From positions 868,001-932,000 of the forward strand of contig OZ241870.1 of NCBI GenBank assembly GCA_965202875.1: a stretch of DNA of 64,000 nt. Reading direction: 5' to 3'. The position numbers and the translations under genes are program-made. The stretch comes from HK1 sp965202875. GTDB lineage: Bacteria; Pseudomonadota; Gammaproteobacteria; HK1. Below, one piece after another: positions 53,440 through 61,958 of this stretch (position 1 is its first letter; each line of letters starts with the position of its first letter). The notes below the pieces were generated by a model. That model saw only the letters and a program-made list of their open reading frames with translations. It made no database searches and was not told the DNA's origin.

Positions 53440-54660
53440 TCAGCCGCCGTGCGCGCGACCATCGGCCTCGGCCCATCGCATGGCGGCGAGCATTCCTGCG
53501 CCGAAGATCGCGAAGGCACCCGTCTGGGCATACATGGTGCCGTCGAAGCTCTGGCCGATGAGCGCTCCGAGGGGTACGGAGATGAAGGTGGAGAGCGATG
53601 CGACCACCGCCGCGCCCACCCCGGCGACGTGGCCGAGGGGCTCCATCGCGAGCGCGTTGAGGTTTCCGAAGATGAGGCCGACGCAGACGAAGACGACCAT
53701 CAGGTAGGTCAGGAAGAGCCACAGCGGAGGCAGGCCGTCGAAGGCGAAGGCACCTGCCCACGCGAGGAACGACGCGAGGGTGATGCCCCACGCCGCCGCG
53801 TTCGAGAGCCGGCGCATCCCGTATTTCATCACCAGGCGGCCGTTCACGAGCGAGGCGGCCCCGATCGCGAGCGCGAGCACCCCGAAGTACAGCGGGAAGA
53901 GCGCACCTACCCCGTAACCCTCCTGAAAGATCTGCTGGGCGGAGCTCAGGTAGGCGACGAAGGGCGAGAACGCGAACCCCGTCGCGAGGGTGTATCCGAG
54001 CGCGGCCCGGATCCCCAGGATCTCCCGCACCGCCCGGCCGATGGCCCGCGGCGAGAAGGGCCGCCGGCGGGCGGCGGGCAGGGTCTCCGGCTGGCGGAGC
54101 GCGAACCACGCGAAGGCGACGGCGCCGGTGACGAAGAAGGTGGCGAAGATCGCGCGCCAGCCCGACATCAGGAGGATCCCCTGCCCGAAGGCCGGGGCGA
54201 CGGCGGGCACAAGGATGAACACGGCCATCGCGAACGACATGAGGCGGGCCATCCGGGGGCCCTCGTACAGGTCGCGGATGAGCGCCATGACCACGATGCG
54301 CGGTCCCGCCACCCCGAACCCCTGGAGGATGCGGCCCGCGAGCATCGCCTCGAACGTGGTCGCGGAGATGGAGACGAGGCACCCGACCATGAACACGGCG
54401 AGGCCGGCGTAGATGGCGGGCTTGCGTCCGATGCGGTCGGAGAGGGGACCATAGAGGATCTGTCCGAACCCGAGCCCCAGGAACAGGGCCGTCACGACGA
54501 ACTGGACGTCGTTCGGGCGCGGCGCCCCGAGGTCGCGTCCGATGGCCGGCAGGGCCGGCAGCATCGCGTCGGTGGCGAGCGCGACGAGCGACATCAGGAG
54601 GGCGACGAGCGGAACGAACTCAGCGGGGCGAAGGGACCGCCCGGCGTCCGCGCGGCTCAT
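53440..54660 (-). CDS. Bcr/CflA-type multidrug efflux MFS transporter
   Basis: This is a proton-driven drug exporter of the 12-helix major facilitator group. It has the motif-A loop YGPLSDRIGRKPAIYAGL, ALFLGLGFGQI, the family's ATDAMLPALPAIG at helix 1 and RILQGFGVAGPRIVVMALIRDLYEG (part). The ATG at 54660 is chosen because it follows AAAGG and starts just before helix 1. It lies beside an IS remnant. Confidence 0.9.
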   Translation of the reverse strand: MSRADAGRSLRPAEFVPLVALLMSLVALATDAMLPALPAIGRDLGAPRPNDVQFVVTALFLGLGFGQILYGPLSDRIGRKPAIYAGLAVFMVGCLVSISATTFEAMLAGRILQGFGVAGPRIVVMALIRDLYEGPRMARLMSFAMAVFILVPAVAPAFGQGILLMSGWRAIFATFFVTGAVAFAWFALRQPETLPAARRRPFSPRAIGRAVREILGIRAALGYTLATGFAFSPFVAYLSSAQQIFQEGYGVGALFPLYFGVLALAIGAASLVNGRLVMKYGMRRLSNAAAWGITLASFLAWAGAFAFDGLPPLWLFLTYLMVVFVCVGLIFGNLNALAMEPLGHVAGVGAAVVASLSTFISVPLGALIGQSFDGTMYAQTGAFAIFGAGMLAAMRWAEADGRAHGG

Positions 54661-54749
54661 CCTTTGCTCCCTCGCGTCATCGCGGCGCTCCTCAGCCCGA
54701 AGTTCCCCGGGTATGACAAGGTTCAACTGATTGATTGAAAGAGGGATGT

Positions 54750-55800
54750 TCAGATTTTGGGAGTTCCCGGTACTGGGAACGTTTCGATGAGGTGCGCGGC
54801 GCGGCGTTGAGTCGGGGTCGGCTCGGTGAGCAGGGACAGGAGCGGGGCGGCGGGGTCGGCCGGGACCCGACAGAGGTTGCGGCAGCGGGTCGCGAGCTCT
54901 GCGAGCAGGGTATCGAGGCTATGAAGGGGCGTTCCGTCGTCGGTGCGCCGGCAGGCCTTCTTGTGCCGGGCGCGGTCGGCGGGTTGGGCCGGGGCGACGG
55001 GGTCGCGGGTGCGCCGAGCTTCGGCCAGGGTCTCGTCGTCGAACAGCAGCGGCGCCCAAGCACGGCGGAGATGCCACTCCAGATAGCCGGCCAACAGGCA
55101 AAGGAACAGGGGCGCGCGTACCCGGCGTTCCTCGCGGTGGCGGATGGGACGCACCCGGACGTCGCGCCCCTTGAGAGTGCGGAACCAGCGCTCCACGTCG
55201 GCCAGCCCCTTGCAGGTGCGCACCGTGTCTTCGGGCGGGAGCCGCTGCGCGGGCTCGCTGGTGCGAAGCACGTACAGGCCATCGAGCCGCGCTTCGGCTT
55301 CGATTCGCTCGTGGTCTCGTTCGTAGACCAAGCGCCCCTCGCGCACTGCCCACCGGAAGTGCTTGGCCATCCCCCGATGGGGCTCGGGGGCAGGCTTGTG
55401 CCGGGCGATGACCCGGCCCACCTTGTGCCCGATGTGTGCCGCATCGAGCGGCGTGCGGGTGCGCCGGGCGGCCTCGCGCGCGATGCGTTCGAGTCCTGCC
55501 TCGGTGGCCGCGAGCAGCGCCTCGCGCTTGCGGGCGCGTTCCTCGGCCGGCAACGGGTTGTAGCACCCCACCAGACGCTCGCCGGGATAGCGCGGGCTGA
55601 CGAACTCGGCCAAGTTCTGCTCGTCGAACAGCGATAGCCGCAACGCCTCGCTCTCGACCAGCGAGCGCACCTGCGGCGCGCGCAACGCGCTCACCCAGCC
55701 CAACCCGGGATGGCGCTTGAGGTGTTCGGCGACGTTCTGCGCCGGCGGCTTCCAGGTCGCGGGCGAGACGAGGGGTGGTGAAGATCGTCGATGTCATGAC
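54750..55800 (-). pseudogene. IS1634-family transposase, N-terminally truncated
   Basis: The frame reads PPAQNVAEHLKRHPGLGWVSALR, LFDEQNLAEFVSPRYPGERLVGCYNP, MAKHFRWAVREGRLVYER and ETVRTCKGLADVERWFRTLKGRDVRVRPI, the middle and end of an IS1634 (IS4-like) DDE transposase with the last catalytic Glu (each given in part). The first about 200 residues with the N-terminal DDE aspartate are missing, so it is not active. Its 3' end is at about 54750, near the start of the MFS gene. No terminal inverted repeats were identified. Confidence 0.75.
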
Positions 55801-55977
55801 GGCGCCGGACATGGGTTCGGAAACAGGGTAAGCGCAAGGTGCGGACTGGAGCAACGTCCCGGCCGGACAGCCCCGTCGGGCAGTTCTGTTCGTTGCCGAC
55901 AGACACCGCGATCACGGCGCCCTTGCAGACGGCAAGACGCTCCCCTATGGTCCCCGCGGCTTTCTCAGGAGCGATCG

Positions 55978-56421
55978 ATGAGCAACGACAAGATGAGTCC
56001 GGAAAAGGCGTTGATCCACGTCATGGTGGTGATGGCGGCAGCGGATCGGGACATGACCGATCGCGAGCTGAAACGCATCGTCGCCCAAGTCCGGAACCTG
56101 CCGGCGTTCGCCGATTTCGAAGAAAGGGATCTGATCCACAGCGCCGAGGAGTGTGCCGCTCGATTGGGTCAGGAAGGCGGCCTGGACCGGTTCCTGGACG
56201 TGGTGGCCGATTCGCTGCCGCCGAACCTCGTGGAAACCGCCTATGCCCTGGCTTGTGAAATCGCCGCGGCCGACCTCCGCGTCCCGCCGGAAGAGACGCG
56301 GCTTCTGCGGATGCTGCGCGACCGGCTCGGACTGGACCGCCTGATTGCTTCGGCGATCGAACGCGCCGTCAAGGCCCGGCACGCCACTGTCCAGCCCACC
56401 GTCCAGGAGTCTGCGCCGTAG
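55978..56421 (+). CDS. TerB-family tellurite-resistance-like protein
   Basis: This is a 147-residue all-helical protein with the TerB/DjlA-like pattern of paired acidic helices: IHVMVVMAAADRDMTDRELKRIV and LACEIAAADLRVPPEETRLLRML. In TerB these acidic residues bind divalent metal. AGGAG lies eight bases before the ATG at 55978. It stands alone between two decayed transposase genes. A role in metal or phage stress is only inferred from the family. Confidence 0.75.
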   Translation: MSNDKMSPEKALIHVMVVMAAADRDMTDRELKRIVAQVRNLPAFADFEERDLIHSAEECAARLGQEGGLDRFLDVVADSLPPNLVETAYALACEIAAADLRVPPEETRLLRMLRDRLGLDRLIASAIERAVKARHATVQPTVQESAP

Positions 56422-56509
56422 AAAGGGAGTTCAAGAACGTGGGCGGATGGACGGGCCGGACTCGATGCCGGGATGAGCACGAACGCCGGGACGCTGCAAG
56501 TGCGCAATG

Positions 56510-57028
56510 GCAGGCAGGCTCCTCCGCCTCCCGCTCCTTCTCGCTCATCCGACCATAGTTCATCGCCTTGCGCTTGCTCGCATTCGCACGCACCTTCGTC
56601 CCGTCTATCGACACCTTCCCGAAACGCGCCAATCCCATCTCGCGCGCCACTCGCACCACCCCCACGAACAGCCCCTTGAAGTCCTCCAAGTGCCGGCGGC
56701 GAAACTCGCACAACGTGCGGTGGCTCGGAAAGTGCCCCGCCCCCAACACCCGAAACGCCACGTCCTCCTCCAGCCTCCTCGCCATCGCCCGCGACGAGAA
56801 CACCCCCGTCGCATACCCGTACAGCAGCACCTTGACCATCATCCGAGGCTCATACGGTGCGTTGCGCCGGCCATCGCCTTCATACGGCGCGTAGAACGCC
56901 GTCAAGTCCAGTCCGTCGACCAGGTCGCTGACGTGATGCGCAAAGTGCCCCTCGGGCAGCCACTCGCGCACGTCCGGCGCCAGCAGCAGCATCCGGTCCG
57001 GCTCACAGGGGCGGAACGTCGTCGCCAT
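56510..57028 (-). pseudogene. IS1182-family transposase, C-terminally truncated
   Basis: The start FRPCEPDRMLLLAPDVREWLPEGHFAHHVSDLVDGL, YEPRMMVKVLLYGYATGVFSSRAMARRLEEDVAFRVL and SIDGTKVRANASKRKAMNYGRMSEKE (parts) match the N-terminal third of IS1182 transposases. Homology breaks off near EREAEEPA at about 56510, and the frame then runs into unrelated sequence beside terB. The catalytic core after this point is gone. Confidence 0.8.
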
Positions 57029-57101
57029 CCGGCTCTCTCCTTCGATTCCTGTCAGCCTGTTGTCGCATCGTTTTCTGCGGCGCAGGCTCCTGGCCCACCG
57101 T

Positions 57102-58589
57102 CTAGCGTTGCGCCCGGCCGTCGATCCCGCCCATGCAGAGGTATTTGATCTCGATGAAGTCGTCCATCCCGTACTTCGACCCTTCGCGGCCGATCCCGGA
57201 CTCCTTCACCCCGCCGAAGGGTGCCACCTCGTTCGAGATGATCCCCTCGTTGACCCCCACGATCCCGTATTCCAGATCCTCGGACACCCGCCACACGCGG
57301 CCGACGTCGCGGCTGTAGAAATATGCGGCGAGACCGAACTCGGTGTCGTTGGCCATGCGGATCGCCTCGTCTTCGGTGGAGAAGCGGAACAGCGGCGCGA
57401 CCGGGCCGAAGGTCTCCTCGCGGGCGACGATCATGTCCGGGGTGACCCCGGTAAGCAACGTCGGCTGGAAGAAGCTGCCACCCAAGGCGTGGCGCGCGCC
57501 GCCGGCGGCGACCTTCGCGCCCTTCGCGGTCGCGTCCGCGATGTGCTCCTCGACCTTCTCCACCGCCCGCATGTCGATGAGCGGTCCCTGCTGTGTGCCG
57601 GCCTCCAGTCCGTTGCCGACCTCGAGCCCGTTGACCGCCTCGGCCATCTTTGCAGCGAACGCATCGTGGATCCCGTCCTGGACCAGCACCCGGTTGGCGC
57701 ATACGCAGGTCTGTCCCGCGTTACGGTACTTCGAGGCCATCGCACCGGCCACCGCCGCGTCGAGGTCCGCGTCGTCGAAGACGATGAAGGGGGCGTTGCC
57801 GCCGAGCTCCAGGCTGACCTTCTTCACCGTGGAGGCGCATTGCGACATCAGGAGCTTGCCGACTTCCGTGGAGCCGGTGAACGAGAGCTTGCGCACCCTC
57901 GGGTTCGAGGTGAGCTCGGCGCCCATCGGGCCGGAGGGGCCGGTGACGACGTTGATCACCCCAGGCGGAATTCCCGCGCGTTCGGCGAGCTCCGCGAGGG
58001 CCAGGGCCGAGAACGGGGTCTGCGACGCCGGGCGGATGACCACGGGACAGCCCGCGGCGAGGGCCGGGGCGCACTTGCGGGTGATCATCGCGGCGGGGAA
58101 GTTCCACGGGGTGATCGACGCGACCACGCCGATCGGCTGCTTCAGCACCACGATGCGCCGGCCGGGCAGCGGGTGGTCGATGACGTCGCCGTAGACGCGC
58201 TTTCCCTCCTCCGCGAACCATTCGACGAACGAGGCCGCGTAGGCGATCTCGCCGCGCGACTCGGCCAGCGGCTTGCCCTGCTCGGTGGTCATCAGCACCG
58301 CGAGGTCTTCCTGGTGACCCATCATGAGCTCGAACCACTTGCGCATCAGGTTGGCGCGCTCCCTGGCCGGGCGCGAGCGCCACGCCGGCCACGCGGCGTC
58401 GGCCGCCTCGATCGCTTCCCGGGTCTCCTCGGCGCCGAGGGCGGGGACGGTGCCGATGATCTCACCGGTCGCAGGGTTGTCGACCTCAAGGGCGCCGCCG
58501 TCCTTCGCGTCGATCCAGCGGCCGTTCATGTAGCACTGCCGGCGGAAAAGGGCGGGATCGTCGAGGGGCATCGTCGTCTTGGCATCCAT
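57102..58589 (-). CDS. gabD: Succinate-semialdehyde dehydrogenase
   Basis: This aldehyde dehydrogenase of the GabD group oxidises succinate semialdehyde with NAD(P). The 495-residue protein has TPWNFPAAMITRKCAPALAAGC (part), FTGSTEVGK, the general base in SLELGGNAPFIVFDDADLD and the catalytic Cys in NAGQTCVCANR, then ETFGPVAPLFRF and KESGIGREGSKYG. GGAGATTCGAA precedes the ATG at 58589. No transporter or transaminase of the GABA route is adjacent. Confidence 0.9.
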   Translation of the reverse strand: MDAKTTMPLDDPALFRRQCYMNGRWIDAKDGGALEVDNPATGEIIGTVPALGAEETREAIEAADAAWPAWRSRPARERANLMRKWFELMMGHQEDLAVLMTTEQGKPLAESRGEIAYAASFVEWFAEEGKRVYGDVIDHPLPGRRIVVLKQPIGVVASITPWNFPAAMITRKCAPALAAGCPVVIRPASQTPFSALALAELAERAGIPPGVINVVTGPSGPMGAELTSNPRVRKLSFTGSTEVGKLLMSQCASTVKKVSLELGGNAPFIVFDDADLDAAVAGAMASKYRNAGQTCVCANRVLVQDGIHDAFAAKMAEAVNGLEVGNGLEAGTQQGPLIDMRAVEKVEEHIADATAKGAKVAAGGARHALGGSFFQPTLLTGVTPDMIVAREETFGPVAPLFRFSTEDEAIRMANDTEFGLAAYFYSRDVGRVWRVSEDLEYGIVGVNEGIISNEVAPFGGVKESGIGREGSKYGMDDFIEIKYLCMGGIDGRAQR

Positions 58590-58857
58590 TTCGAATCTCC
58601 GGTGTGGCGGGGTGGGGTCCAACCCGATATGCGGGAGCGGCGCCGAAGCGCGACAGGCGCCGCCCGCCGGGCCCATTCACTGAGAAGAGGGCCGATTTTG
58701 CTCCGTGCCCCCTGCGCGGGTGGCGATCCCCTCGCTCTCCCCGAGTCGTCCTCCTGTCGAGTCGTCGCGGCGGAAAATCCGGCGGCGGGCCGAACCGGCC
58801 GTCCTGTACGGAAGGAAGTCCGCGGTTCCGGGTGACGGGCCGGACCGCCGAACCGGC

Positions 58858-59307
58858 TCAGCCGTCGCGCGCCTCGACGATCTCGGTGAACTTCCTGAAG
58901 AAATCCGCCGCCAGTTTACGGGTGCTCGACTCGACGAGGCGGCTCCCGATCTGCGCGAGCTTGCCGCCCACGCCCGCCTCGAACGTGTATTCGAGCACGG
59001 TCGCGTCGCCATCCTCGATGAGACGCACGTCCGCACCGCCCCTGGCGAACCCGGCCGCGCCGCCCTTGCCCTGGCCGGACAGCGTGTAGCTCTCGGGCGG
59101 ATTGAGGTTGGTGAGGGTGATCGTGCTGTTGAAGGTGGCCTTCACCGGTCCGATCTTCAGGCCGATGACCGCCTCGAATTCGGTATCGGAGTGCCTGGCG
59201 AGTTCCTTGCAGCCCGGGATGCACCGCTCCAGGACGCCGGGATCGTTCAGCGCCGCGTAGACCGCGTCGCGCGGCGCGGCGATCGTGTGCTGTGCTTCGA
59301 GTTTCAA
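58858..59307 (-). CDS. CoxG-like SRPBCC protein
   Basis: This 149-residue protein of the START/SRPBCC fold resembles CoxG, a membrane factor for carbon-monoxide dehydrogenase-type molybdenum enzymes. It shows the N-terminal pattern APRDAVYAALNDPGVLERCIPGCKEL (part), FEAVIGLKIGPVKATF, and EYTFEAGVGGKLAQIGSRLVE. GGAGG lies before the TTG at 59307. No cox operon is nearby, so its partner is unknown. Confidence 0.85.
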   Translation of the reverse strand: MKLEAQHTIAAPRDAVYAALNDPGVLERCIPGCKELARHSDTEFEAVIGLKIGPVKATFNSTITLTNLNPPESYTLSGQGKGGAAGFARGGADVRLIEDGDATVLEYTFEAGVGGKLAQIGSRLVESSTRKLAADFFRKFTEIVEARDG

Positions 59308-59377
59308 TGCACCGCCTCCTTGTGTTCGGGGAGCGCTTCCAAACGAAAGCCGACAAGCTAAAGAGAGCGCCGCCCCC

Positions 59378-60838
59378 TCAATCGAACATCGGCGCGACCC
59401 CGGGCGGGACCGAGAAACCCAGGTCGCCGCGGGCGATGACCGCTTCACGCCCGCCGTTCGCGGCGAGCAGCTCCGCCTGGCGCGCCTTCGCGCGGGCGTC
59501 GACCGCCACCGGATCGAGCATGGCCCGCAGCCTTCCCAAGGCTTCCGCCACGACGCCTGCGTTCGCCGGCTCCCGGGCCGCGTCGTACAGCTCCTCCGGA
59601 TCGGATGCGAGATCGAAGAGCTGGTCGGGGTAGCCCACGTAGTGGACGAACTTGTAATGCTCCAGCCGCACCATGTAGGCGGCGGTGGTCGAGCCCATGC
59701 CGTGGTACTCGCTCAGGATGGTGCGATCCGGGGCCACGCCGTGCGCGAACGCGGCAAGCGACACGCCGGGATGATGGTGCGTGAACGAGCGGTCGTCGAG
59801 CGCGCCGGCGCATTCCAGGACGAAGGGGTACACGTCGACGTGGCTCACGTGCGTGCCGACTGTGCGCCCCACGGGGATCCCCTCCCCCGCCACGACGAGC
59901 GGCACCGCGGCGGCCTCCTCGTACATCGTGGACTTGCCCCACAGCCCCCGGCTGCCCAGGTTGTCGCCGTGGTCGCTCGTGTAGAGCACCGTCGTCGAAT
60001 CGGCGAGACCGGTGTCGTCGAGCGCGGCCAGCACCTTGCCGACCTGCTCGTCGAGGAACGTGCACAGCCCGTAGTATCCCGCCACGCCGCGCCGCACCAG
60101 GTCTTCGTTCTCGAAGTACCTGTCGTAGCAGAACGAGCCCGCGTAGTCGGCCACGTAGGGATGCGCGGGCCGCTCGCCGGGGGCATGGAGCTTCGGCCAG
60201 GGCAGGGCGTCGTCTTCGTAGTAGCGGTAGAAGTGCTCGGCCGGGGCGGTCAGCGGAAAATGCGGGGCCACGAACGAGACGAACAGCACCCAGGGCCGGT
60301 CGTCGTACTGCTTCGCCTCCTCGTGCAGCCAAATCTGGGCCCGCGCGGCGATGTCGCGGTCGTAGCGGGTGTACATCGATTCGCCGGGTCCGGCCATGCC
60401 CGCCATCTTCCACGCCCCCTTGCGCTCGGGCAGGGTCTCGCGGAGAAGGCCGAGGAGATCGCCCTTGCCCTCGACGACGTGCATCGGGATGTGCTCGGCG
60501 CAGAACCCGTTGTCGTCATCGCTTGAGCGGAAGTGCAGCTTGCCGACCGCCTCCACCCGATGCCCGCGCTCGCGAAGCCGGCGATGCCAGGAGGGCACGG
60601 ACCCTTCGTAGGGGTCCGCGTTGTCCCAGTAGCCGATCCGGTGGGTGTACATTCCCGTCGCGAACGTCGCACGTGCGGGGATGCACACCGGGTTGCAGCA
60701 GTACGCACTCGCAAAGCGCGTGCCGCGCGCCGCGAGGGCGTCGATGTGGGGGGTGTGGGCGATGGAGCTGCCGTAGCAGCCGAGCGCCTTCACGCTGTGT
60801 TCGTCGGACATGATGACGAGGAGGTTGCGGGGTTTCAC
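59378..60838 (-). CDS. Type I sulfatase
   Basis: The sulfatase motif C-x-P-x-R is present as NPVCIPARATFATGM near residue 52; the Cys is turned into formylglycine by a maturation enzyme. NLLVIMSDEHSVKALGCYG at the start supplies metal ligands, and TSDHGDNLGSRGLWGKSTMYEE (part) holds the second metal-binding set. No signal peptide is visible, so it may be cytoplasmic, like choline sulfatases. Substrate is unknown. The gene lies alone. Confidence 0.9.
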   Translation of the reverse strand: MKPRNLLVIMSDEHSVKALGCYGSSIAHTPHIDALAARGTRFASAYCCNPVCIPARATFATGMYTHRIGYWDNADPYEGSVPSWHRRLRERGHRVEAVGKLHFRSSDDDNGFCAEHIPMHVVEGKGDLLGLLRETLPERKGAWKMAGMAGPGESMYTRYDRDIAARAQIWLHEEAKQYDDRPWVLFVSFVAPHFPLTAPAEHFYRYYEDDALPWPKLHAPGERPAHPYVADYAGSFCYDRYFENEDLVRRGVAGYYGLCTFLDEQVGKVLAALDDTGLADSTTVLYTSDHGDNLGSRGLWGKSTMYEEAAAVPLVVAGEGIPVGRTVGTHVSHVDVYPFVLECAGALDDRSFTHHHPGVSLAAFAHGVAPDRTILSEYHGMGSTTAAYMVRLEHYKFVHYVGYPDQLFDLASDPEELYDAAREPANAGVVAEALGRLRAMLDPVAVDARAKARQAELLAANGGREAVIARGDLGFSVPPGVAPMFD

Positions 60839-61034
60839 GCGGCTGTTTCCACCGGGTTGCGAAACGGCGGCAAGCGCGGGACGCGGCGGTCACGGCCAGC
60901 GCCCGCCCCGCACTCCAGTCCGGCGCCTGGCCGTCACCGAACCCCGGCGGGGCGCGGTAAGCTTCGCATACGACAGGGTGTCGTGGAAACACGGCGACCC
61001 CGACGGCCGCGGAACCCCCGTGGAGCCGAAGCGC

Positions 61035-61417
61035 TTACCGGCAGCCGAACGCGCTCTTGAGCGTCTCCAGCAGCGCGTCCGCCGCGGGTATCCTGGTGCG
61101 TGCGGAGTACTCCGCGTGCGCCCAACGCATGAACGCCCATTGCACCTCGTCCGCGGTGTTCACTTCCGGCGGGCAGATCCCGGACTCCGCCCCGGTGGCT
61201 CCGACCTCCTTCATGGCGCCACGAATCCCAGGATGTACTGCTCGCACTCGGTCTCTGCCGCCTCGCCCCAGCGGGCGTCGTTGTCCGACTCCTGGCAGGG
61301 CGAGAGCAGATCTCCGGCCGAGTAGCCGGAGCCGCTGAACGAATCCGCGCCTGCGGCTACGCTTGCCGCCTGTACCGCCGGCAGGAGCGCTCCCGGCGTC
61401 GCCGCCGGGTACGGCAC
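61035..61417 (-). pseudogene. Rap1a/Tai-like immunity protein gene, frameshifted
   Basis: The first part (ADSFSGSGYSAGDLLSPCQES and AETECEQYILGFVAP) and the second part (MKEVGATGAESGICPPEVNT, LLETLKSAFGCR) together match one Rap1a-type domain, which protects against a T6SS amidase in known cases. They are in different frames. One ends at the TGA at 61211-61213, while the other continues from about 61218. A single-base change around 61215 would restore the gene. It may be a recent mutation, a sequencing error or programmed shifting. Confidence 0.55.
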
Positions 61418-61958
61418 TCCTCTTCAAGTTCCTGGAAGAGGCTTGGACATGGGCGCGGACAAGTCGAGGGTTGCACATCGGCAGATCCGCGAAACGCTCC
61501 ATCCACACCGGCTTCAGCCCGCACGACGCATGATCGAAATCATCGATTCGGCCGGTGCCTCGGTCGAAACGGAGCGCTCGGTCGAGGGCCCCGCCGAGTG
61601 CGTGGCGTCCCGCAGGGGGGACACGCGCACTCCCCGGCCCATCCCTCCCGGTGATCGATGCACACCCGCCTGCCGAATCGTCACCCTGCGGACACGACGG
61701 CAGGCTCCCGGCCGGCGTTTGCATGCTCGTAAAATACCCGTTCGGATGTGCGGGCGAGGCGGCCCGCGTCCACCTTCTTCCGGGCCAACGGACAAGCGCG
61801 GTACTTCGCGGCGGGGAACTCCCGGTACAGTACGTCCACCACGTACAGACCCAAGTCGATGCCGGCGAGGTTCGCGAGGCCGAAGGCCCGTGTCCTCGCG
61901 CGCCCGACGCGCGTCGCCGGACGGCAGGGAACGCGGATCAGTGAGGGAGGAGACGACG
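61418..61958. other. Intergenic region upstream of malate synthase
   Basis: About 540 bases without a supported gene. The minus strand has a long open frame here, but it lacks a family signature. A promoter for glcB is expected in this stretch; I could not locate it. Confidence 0.3.
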
